Assembly: GCA_000824805.1 (NCBI GenBank)
Contig: CCNA01000034.1
Location: 558,001-622,000, forward strand
DNA: 64,000 nucleotides
Source: Mesorhizobium sp. SOD10
GTDB lineage: Bacteria; Pseudomonadota; Alphaproteobacteria; Rhizobiales; Rhizobiaceae
Direction: 5' to 3'
Positions 58,273 to 64,000 of the stretch are shown here, in pieces. Within the stretch, counting starts at the first letter, position 1. The number at the start of each line of letters is the position of its first letter. Position numbers and translations under genes: made by a program. Under the pieces are notes generated by a model that saw only the letters and a list, made by a program, of their open reading frames with translations, ran no database searches and had not been told where the DNA came from.

Positions 58273-58359
58273 CGGATGCCGGCGGGCCAAGCCCATGGGC
58301 CTGACTCGGCTCGGCATCCGGAAAGGCGCCGCTGCCGAATCGATTCAGGCGGCCGGCGC
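58273..58359. repeat. Stem-loops between binding-protein and ATPase genes
   Basis: CGGATGCCG (58273-58281) pairs perfectly with CGGCATCCG (58312-58320). Next to it is a longer imperfect palindrome centred on GAATCGATTC (58337-58346). Such structures within ABC operons often protect the binding-protein mRNA; the second core resembles 12440-12467. Confidence 0.6.
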
Positions 58360-58412
58360 AAGCTCTTGTTTTTCAGGGGCGGACCGATCAGCCCGCCCTT
58401 GCCTGCCGGTGC

Positions 58413-59426
58413 TTACTTCGCCGCGTCGACGAACTCGGTCGTATAGGTCTTCGACAGGTCGATCTGCTTGCCCTGCAGGCTCTTGGAGAAGGTCGACAAA
58501 ACTTTCAGCACCGTCTCCGGTCCGTCGGCCGGCATGCGGCCGTCGGGAGTGAACATCGCCTTGCCGCCGGCAAGGCCCTGCACATAGAGGTCCTTGTTGC
58601 CGGCGTAATAGTCCTTGGGCATCTTGTCGGCGATCTCCTCGGCCGAATGGCTGGCGATGAACTTCATCGTCTTGACGAAGGCATTGGCGAGCTTCTGCGC
58701 CTCGTCCTTGTGGCCTTCGAGCCAGCTCGACTGAACGTAGAAAGAGGCTGCCGGATAGTCGCCGCCCAGCGCTTCCTTGGTCTTCTCGGGCGTGCGCATG
58801 TCGACGAGCACCTTGGCTTCGCCGGTCTGCAGCAATTTGGCAATGGTCGGCTCGGTCGTCATGCCGGCCTGGATCTGGTCCTGCTTGACGGCGGCGATGA
58901 AGGTGTTGCCGGCGCCGACCGGAAGCAGCGTGTAATCGCCGGGTTTCAGGCCGTTGCGGACCGCGAGATATTGCGTGAGGAAATCGGTCGAGGAGCCGAG
59001 ACCGGTGACGCCGAGCGTCGCGCCCTTGAAGTCGGCAGGCGACTTGATCTCGGGATGCTTGGCCGAGACCAGCTCGACCTCGCCTGGCGCCTGGCTGAAC
59101 TGCACGATCGACTGGATGTATTTGCCTTTCGACTGCAGGTCGACGGTGTGGTCGTAGAACCCGACGACGCCCTGCACGGCGCCGGCCAGCAGCTCGTTCT
59201 CGGCCTCGACACCGGCGCGGGAGTTGACCAACTCGACATCGAGCCCCTCGTCCTTGAAGTAGCCGAGTTGCTGCGTGAGCACGGCCGGCAGATAGATCTG
59301 CTTTTCCATGCCGCCGACGATGATGGTGATCTTGTCGGCAGCCGAGGCCGCCGAAGCGCCGGCGCCAACCATGGCAAGCGTCAGCGCCACCGAGCGCAGA
59401 ACGCGTTTAGAGATGAGACGGGTCAC
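58413..59426 (-). CDS. ABC substrate-binding protein, NMT1/SsuA-like
   Basis: A 337-residue periplasmic binding protein. A GTG start at 59426 follows GGAGGAAG closely; the first 30 residues form a signal peptide ending GASAASAA. Mature: KITIIVGGMEKQIYLPAVLT, QLGYFKDEGLDVELVNSRAG, and ATLGVTGLGSSTDFLTQYLA. The NMT1/THI5-like fold binds anions or small heterocycles; the ligand is not predictable. Confidence 0.9.
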   Translation of the reverse strand: MTRLISKRVLRSVALTLAMVGAGASAASAADKITIIVGGMEKQIYLPAVLTQQLGYFKDEGLDVELVNSRAGVEAENELLAGAVQGVVGFYDHTVDLQSKGKYIQSIVQFSQAPGEVELVSAKHPEIKSPADFKGATLGVTGLGSSTDFLTQYLAVRNGLKPGDYTLLPVGAGNTFIAAVKQDQIQAGMTTEPTIAKLLQTGEAKVLVDMRTPEKTKEALGGDYPAASFYVQSSWLEGHKDEAQKLANAFVKTMKFIASHSAEEIADKMPKDYYAGNKDLYVQGLAGGKAMFTPDGRMPADGPETVLKVLSTFSKSLQGKQIDLSKTYTTEFVDAAK

Positions 59427-59590
59427 GTAACTTCCTCCACTGGGCGACGCAGCGCGCCGCATTTCCTCCTTGCGGCCACTCCCAGCCGCTCATGTGGCGA
59501 ACGCCACAAAACCGTCATCGCACGGCCAAGCTTTCAGCTGGCTTTCAGCCGTTTTGGCGGCTGTGGAACGGAATGCGGCTTGGCTTCCGG

Positions 59591-60367
59591 TCACGAGGCA
59601 GTGAAGCCCAGCACATCTTGCATGTCGTATTCGCCCGGCGGCCGCCCGACAACCCACAGTGCCGCCGCAACGGCGCCGCGCGCGAACATCGAGCGATCGC
59701 CGGCGGCATGCGAGAGCGTGAGCGTCTCACCTTGGCTTAGGAAGCTTACGCTGTGCTCGCCGACGATACTGCCCCCGCGAGTAACGGCAAAGCCGATCTC
59801 GCCGGCGTTGCGCGGACCAACGAGGCCATCGCGGGCGCGCTTCGCCACATTATCCAACGCGACGCCGCGTCCTCGCGAAGCCGCTTCGCCCAGCATCAGC
59901 GCCGTGCCTGACGGCGCGTCGACCTTGAAGCGATGATGTGCTTCGAAGATCTCGATGTCGCAATCGTCAGGGCCGAGTGCCCGCGCCGCCTGTTCGACAA
60001 GACCGGTCAGCATGTTCAGTCCCAGCGAATAGCTGCCCGAGCGGACGATGGCGATCTTCTTCGCCGCTTGCGCTACGGCTTCCAGCTCAGCGACATCAAA
60101 CCCGGTCGAGCCGATGACCAGTGCCGGACCGCCGCGCGCGGCGCACGCCTTGGCCAATTCGGCGGAAGCCGCCGGCGTGGTGAAGTCGACGACCACATCG
60201 GCAAGCGCCAGCGCTTCATCGTGCTCGACCAGCCCCTCGCCCGTGCTGCCCGGCCGATGGAAACGCGCGACGAGCTGTAGCCGCGGATCGGCCGCGACGG
60301 TCTCCGCCATCTGCCGGCCCATGCGGCCGAGCGCGCCGGCGATGGCTATCCTGAGCGGCTGCGGCAT
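59591..60367 (-). CDS. dapB: 4-hydroxy-tetrahydrodipicolinate reductase
   Basis: A 258-residue lysine/diaminopimelate-pathway enzyme. N-terminal NAD(P) motif IAGALGRMGRQM, STGF at 87-90, catalytic pair His144-His145 and Lys148 in FEAHHRFKVDAPSGTA, and VGEHSVSFLSQGE. The residue order EAHH replaces the common E-x-HH spacing seen in many DapB but keeps the catalytic residues. Whether it is the only dapB of the genome cannot be told; no other dap gene adjoins. Confidence 0.9.
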   Translation of the reverse strand: MPQPLRIAIAGALGRMGRQMAETVAADPRLQLVARFHRPGSTGEGLVEHDEALALADVVVDFTTPAASAELAKACAARGGPALVIGSTGFDVAELEAVAQAAKKIAIVRSGSYSLGLNMLTGLVEQAARALGPDDCDIEIFEAHHRFKVDAPSGTALMLGEAASRGRGVALDNVAKRARDGLVGPRNAGEIGFAVTRGGSIVGEHSVSFLSQGETLTLSHAAGDRSMFARGAVAAALWVVGRPPGEYDMQDVLGFTAS

Positions 60368-60431
60368 GGCGAGCTCCGACTGAGAAGATGAGTCCGAAGA
60401 ACGACATGGCGACGGACTCTGGCAGGACCGG

Positions 60432-62540
60432 TCAATTCAGGGCGCGCAGCCAGACCTTGTTGTCATGGACGGCGGCGCCGCCATAGGGCGCCGGGGCGTC
60501 GGCGCCCGTCAGCACGTTGATGCCCTCGCCGCGCTCATGCGCGCTGTTCGGCCAGATGCCTTCGGCGATCACCACGCCGCGCTTCACGCCGTCGAAGAAC
60601 CTGGCGTGCAGCACAATATCGCCGCGCCGGTTGCCGACCTCGACGCGACCGCCATCCTCGATGCCGAGCGCCTCAGCATCGTCGCGGTGCATGAGCAGCT
60701 CCGGCCTGCCCTCCTTGGCCTTCGACACCGGTGTCTCGGCAAAGCTGGAATTGAGGAAGTTGCGCGCCGGCGAGGTCGCTAGGCGGAAGGGATGCTCCTC
60801 ATCCGCGACCTCGATCAGCTCGACATGGTCGGGGAATTCCGGCAGCCGATCGACCGGACCGAAAAGGCCCATGCTTTTCGGCGGTCGGTTGGGCGCCGAC
60901 TGCCCGGTCCAGTTGGGCCGGAAGTGGAATTTCCTGTCGGCATGGCCGAAGCCGTTGATGAAATGGGCCTCGTCGAAATCGGGCTGCAGGTCGACCCACT
61001 TCTTTTCCTTCAAAGCATCGAAGCTGCCGAGACCGCGCTTGCCGAGAATGATGTCGATATGCTCGCGCTCGGTCAGGCCGAAGCCCGGCCGGTCGCCGAC
61101 GCCCAACCGCTTGCCGAGCTCCTCGTTGACGTAGTGGTTGGTGCGGGGCCCTTCCGGCGGCTCGATCAGCTTGGGGCCGAGCGTGATGTGCTGGTTGCCG
61201 CCGCCCTTGTAGATATCGTCATGCTCCAAAAACATCGTTGCCGGCAGCACGACATCGGCGAGCTTGGCCGTATCGGTCATGAACTGCTCGTGCACGCAGG
61301 TGAACAGGTCCTCGCGCAGAAAACCCTTTCTCACCAGCCGCTGCTCCGGTGCGACATTGGCGGGGTTGGTGTTCTGGATCAGCATCGCCGTCACCGGCGG
61401 GCCGCCATAGAGCGCGTCCTCAGCACCCGTCAGCACCGGGCCGATGCGCGAATGGTCGAGATAGCGGATGTTCGGGTCGCGCATTGCGGTGCCTTCGAGC
61501 ACATCCTGGTTCAGCTTGAAGATGCCTGAGTTGGAATGGAAGGCGCCGCCGCCCTCATACTGCCAGGCGCCGGTGACGGCGGCGATCGAGGCCGCGGCAT
61601 GCATGTTGACGGAACCGTTGCGCTGGCGCGCAAAACCGTAGCCGAGGCGGAAGTAGGTTTTCTTCGTCGTGCCGACCAAATGGGCGAAAGCTTGAATCTC
61701 ATCGACGCTCAAGCCCGTGATGGCGGCCGCCCATTCGGGCGTGCGCGTGCGCAAATGCTCTTCCAACCCGCGTGGATCGTCGGTGTATTTCTCCAGATAG
61801 GCGCGGTCGGCCATGCCATCGCGGAACAGCACATGCATGACCGCGCAAGCGAGCGCGCCGTCGGTGCCGGGCTTCAGCACCAGGCCGAGATCGGCCTGTT
61901 TCATCGTGGCGTTCTCGTAGATGTCGATGACGACGATCTTCGCAGCGCGTTCTTTCCGCGCCCTGGTCGCATGGGTCATGACGTTGACCTGCGTCACCAC
62001 GGCATTGGTGCCCCATATCACCACGCAGTCGGACTTCGCCATCTCGCGCGGATCGGGACCGCGCAAGGCGCCCGCGCCCATCATCCAGCCGCTCCAGGCG
62101 AGATTGGTGCAGATCGAGCTGAAGAAGCCGGAATATTTCTTCGCATGCCGCAGCCGCTCGATCCCGTCGCGCTGCACCAATCCCATCGTGCCGGCGTAGA
62201 AATAGGGCCAGACGGTCTCCGAGCCGTATTTCGATTCCGCCGCTATGAACTTTTCCGCGACGAGGTCCAGCGCGGCTTCCCAGCTCGCTTCCTTCCAGGT
62301 GCCCTCGCCCTTGGCGCCGGCGCGCACCAGCGGTTTCAGCAGCCGGTCGGGATGGTGCACGCGATCCGCATAGCGCGCGACCTTGGCGCAGACGACGCCC
62401 GCCGTATAGCTGTTCGCCTTGGCGCCATGGACACGGCCGATGCGGTTGTTGTCGAGCAGCTCGACTTCGAGCGCACAGGTGGACGGGCAGTCATGCGGAC
62501 AGGCCGAATGGCCGATCCGGAGCTTGGCGTGCTGGTTCAT
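60432..62540 (-). CDS. Molybdopterin-dependent oxidoreductase
   Basis: A 702-residue bis-MGD enzyme of the DMSO reductase superfamily. An N-terminal [4Fe-4S] site is present: Cys14, Cys18, Cys22 (CPHDCPSTC) and Cys51 (VVCAKVA). Cofactor motifs include VIWGTNAVVTQVNVM, LGYGFARQRNGSVNMHAAAS, IQNTNPANVAPEQ, VVLPATMFLEHDDIYKG and the C-terminal MGD-binding ARNFLNSSF and HRDDAEALGIEDGG. No signal peptide, so probably cytoplasmic. No redox partner gene adjoins; substrate unknown. Confidence 0.92.
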   Translation of the reverse strand: MNQHAKLRIGHSACPHDCPSTCALEVELLDNNRIGRVHGAKANSYTAGVVCAKVARYADRVHHPDRLLKPLVRAGAKGEGTWKEASWEAALDLVAEKFIAAESKYGSETVWPYFYAGTMGLVQRDGIERLRHAKKYSGFFSSICTNLAWSGWMMGAGALRGPDPREMAKSDCVVIWGTNAVVTQVNVMTHATRARKERAAKIVVIDIYENATMKQADLGLVLKPGTDGALACAVMHVLFRDGMADRAYLEKYTDDPRGLEEHLRTRTPEWAAAITGLSVDEIQAFAHLVGTTKKTYFRLGYGFARQRNGSVNMHAAASIAAVTGAWQYEGGGAFHSNSGIFKLNQDVLEGTAMRDPNIRYLDHSRIGPVLTGAEDALYGGPPVTAMLIQNTNPANVAPEQRLVRKGFLREDLFTCVHEQFMTDTAKLADVVLPATMFLEHDDIYKGGGNQHITLGPKLIEPPEGPRTNHYVNEELGKRLGVGDRPGFGLTEREHIDIILGKRGLGSFDALKEKKWVDLQPDFDEAHFINGFGHADRKFHFRPNWTGQSAPNRPPKSMGLFGPVDRLPEFPDHVELIEVADEEHPFRLATSPARNFLNSSFAETPVSKAKEGRPELLMHRDDAEALGIEDGGRVEVGNRRGDIVLHARFFDGVKRGVVIAEGIWPNSAHERGEGINVLTGADAPAPYGGAAVHDNKVWLRALN

Positions 62541-62591
62541 GCGGGGTGTGTAGCGGGTTTTGGGGATGGCGTGTAGAGCCAGAGACAATTG

Positions 62592-62623
62592 GCCAATCTC
62601 CCCCACAAGGGGGAAGATCAGCT
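62592..62623. repeat. Dispersed intergenic palindrome, copy C
   Basis: GCCAATCTCCCCC-ACAAG-GGGGAAGATCAGC between the ABC-F gene end and the molybdoenzyme start. Third copy of the element at 7929 and 25771. Confidence 0.7.
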
Positions 62624-62625
62624 AA

Positions 62626-64000
62626 TCACTCCGCAATCCCTTCCTCATATTCCGCCGACATGGTCAGCCACTTGTCTTCGTTCTGGGCCAGGGTCTGCGC
62701 CAGCTGCGAGCGCTCCTTGGCGAGCCGCGTCGCGGTCGAGGGGTCTTTCTCGTAGACTGCCGGATTGGCGAGCTCATCCTCGATCAGGTCGATGCGCTTG
62801 CGGATGCGGTCCATCAGCGCCTCGGTAGCGCGGATTTCCTTGGCCAAAGGCTCGAGCGCGGCGCGGCGCTGGGCGGCTTCGCGGCGTCGGTCGGCCTTGG
62901 AGGCCTTGTCCGCTTCCTTCTGCTCGCGGCGGTTGGAGGAGACGCCGGTGACCAGCGTCTTATAGTCCTCGAGGTCGCCGTCATAGGGATTGACCGCGCC
63001 GTCCTTGACCAGCCAGAGCCGGTCGGCCGTCGCCTCCAGAAGATGCCGGTCATGCGAGATCAGGATGACCGCGCCCGGGAAATCGTTCAGCGCATGGATC
63101 AGAGATTCACGGCTGTCGATGTCGAGGTGGTTGGTCGGCTCGTCGAGGATGAAGAGGTTCGGGCCCTCGAAGGCGGACAGGCCCATCAGCAGGCGCGCCT
63201 TCTCGCCGCCAGACAAGTCCTTGGCGGCGGTGTTCATCTTCTCGGTCGACAGGCCGAACTGCGCGACGCGGGCGCGCACCTTGGCTTCCGGCGCGTCCGG
63301 CATCAGCCGGCGCACATGTTCGTAGGCGCTTTCCTCGGGGCGCAGATCGTCGAGCTGGTGCTGGGCGAAGATCGCCACCTTCAGACCCGGCGCGATCGTC
63401 ATCGAACCCGTCTCAGGCTTCAGCCGGCCGGCCAGCAATTTGGCGAAGGTCGACTTGCCATTGCCGTTGGCGCCGAGCAGCGCGATGCGATCGTCGGCAT
63501 CGATGCGCAGCGTCATCTTCTTCAAGACCGGATTGCCCTCGGTGTAGCCGACATTGACGCCGTTCAGCGCCACGATCGGCGAGGCAACCGTCTTCACCGG
63601 CTCGGGGAAGGAGAACGGCCGCACCGTGTCGTTCACCACAGCGGCGATCGGCTTCAGCTTCTCCAGTGCCTTCAGACGCGACTGCGCCTGCCTTGCCTTG
63701 GATGCCTTGGCGCGAAAACGCTCGACGAAGGACTCCATGTGCTTGCGCTGCGCTTCCTGCTTGACGCGGCTCTTTTCCTGCAGCTCGCGCTGCTCGGTGA
63801 GCTGGCGTTCGAACTGATCGTAGCCGCCGCGCCAGAAGGTGAGCTTCTTCTGGTCGAGATGGACGATCGAATTGACAGCGCGATTGAGCAGGTCGCGGTC
63901 GTGCGAGATCAGCAAGACGGTGTGCGGATATTTGGAAACATAGTTCTCCAGCCAGAGCGTGCCTTCGAGGTCGAGATAGTTGGTGGGCTCGTCGAGGAGC
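62626..64000 (-). CDS. ABC-F family ATPase (second), N terminus cut by window
   Basis: The C-terminal ~458 residues of an ABC-F protein. The fragment begins inside Walker B of domain 1 (LLDEPTNYLDLEGTLWLENY) and its SHDRDLLNRAV switch. The interdomain arm (RAKASKARQAQSRLKALEKL) and a full domain 2 follow: GANGNGKSTFAKLL, LSGGEKARLLMGLS, LFILDEPTNHLDIDSRESL. A C-terminal coiled coil (about 90 charged residues) ends the protein, as in Uup/YheS-like members. It differs clearly from the ABC-F at 5328-6950. Confidence 0.92.
   Translation of the reverse strand, partial: LLDEPTNYLDLEGTLWLENYVSKYPHTVLLISHDRDLLNRAVNSIVHLDQKKLTFWRGGYDQFERQLTEQRELQEKSRVKQEAQRKHMESFVERFRAKASKARQAQSRLKALEKLKPIAAVVNDTVRPFSFPEPVKTVASPIVALNGVNVGYTEGNPVLKKMTLRIDADDRIALLGANGNGKSTFAKLLAGRLKPETGSMTIAPGLKVAIFAQHQLDDLRPEESAYEHVRRLMPDAPEAKVRARVAQFGLSTEKMNTAAKDLSGGEKARLLMGLSAFEGPNLFILDEPTNHLDIDSRESLIHALNDFPGAVILISHDRHLLEATADRLWLVKDGAVNPYDGDLEDYKTLVTGVSSNRREQKEADKASKADRRREAAQRRAALEPLAKEIRATEALMDRIRKRIDLIEDELANPAVYEKDPSTATRLAKERSQLAQTLAQNEDKWLTMSAEYEEGIAE

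Overview
The window looks like a chromosomal segment of an alphaproteobacterium of the order Hyphomicrobiales, most probably Mesorhizobium or a close relative. Base composition is high-GC, RBSs are AGGAG-like, and several families are typical of rhizobia: five DUF680 genes, three DUF982 genes, a NolR-like ArsR regulator, a DUF2778/Tlde1-type protein, and the neighbourhood purM-purN diverging from a CDP-alcohol phosphatidyltransferase, an AI-2E/PerM transporter and hdaA. Genus assignment is inference from gene content; no rRNA is present.

Layout. 1-5.3 kb: chaperone block (3' part of groEL, small genes, a DUF982 gene, htpG) and a glutamine amidotransferase-like gene. 5.3-13.8 kb: an ABC-F ATPase preceded by heptanucleotide repeats, an Oxygenase-NA family 2OG-Fe(II) enzyme, an AhpD-like/OsmC pair, a phosphoesterase diverging from a di-haem cytochrome c peroxidase, and a RibD-like reductase diverging from an HxlR regulator. 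13.8-16.1 kb is gene-poor. 16.3-19.3 kb: a compact type III polyketide cluster (synthase, methyltransferase with a frameshift, FAD oxidoreductase). 20.4-23.8 kb: a DUF2778 L,D-transpeptidase-like protein, a frameshifted UGT-type glycosyltransferase and a DUF4239 remnant.

23.8-34.3 kb is catabolic: ThuA plus a Gfo/Idh/MocA dehydrogenase, a BKACE protein, a DDAH-like amidinotransferase-fold enzyme, an M20 amidohydrolase, a divergent LysR regulator and a complete polyamine-type ABC importer. 34.7-40.2 kb: cytochrome b561, the NolR-like regulator, two DUF982 genes and a small surface-glycan group (GT8, hexapeptide acetyltransferase, a second glycosyltransferase). 40.2-46.1 kb: an NmrA-like protein and LysR pair, then a HigBA toxin-antitoxin module lying exactly between two almost identical tRNA-Arg(UCU) genes, a complex I NDUFS4-like gene, an FMN reductase/SnoaL fusion, a flavin monooxygenase and tRNA-Pro(UGG).

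46.2-52.1 kb is core (LCP-like protein, hdaA, perM-like, pgsA-like, purMN, sixA-like). 52.1-54.0 kb holds five DUF680 genes encoding small secreted proteins, with near-identical terminators. The gap to the following two-component system carries two 19-bp palindromes 160 bp apart. 56.5-59.4 kb: a NitT/TauT-type ABC importer. Then dapB, a molybdopterin oxidoreductase and a truncated second ABC-F gene at the right edge.

The most interesting signals are the tRNA-flanked HigBA module, the DUF680 array with its shared terminators and neighbouring palindromes, the polyketide cluster, the guanidino/amide catabolic locus, and several single-base frameshifts, which may be real decay or sequence errors.
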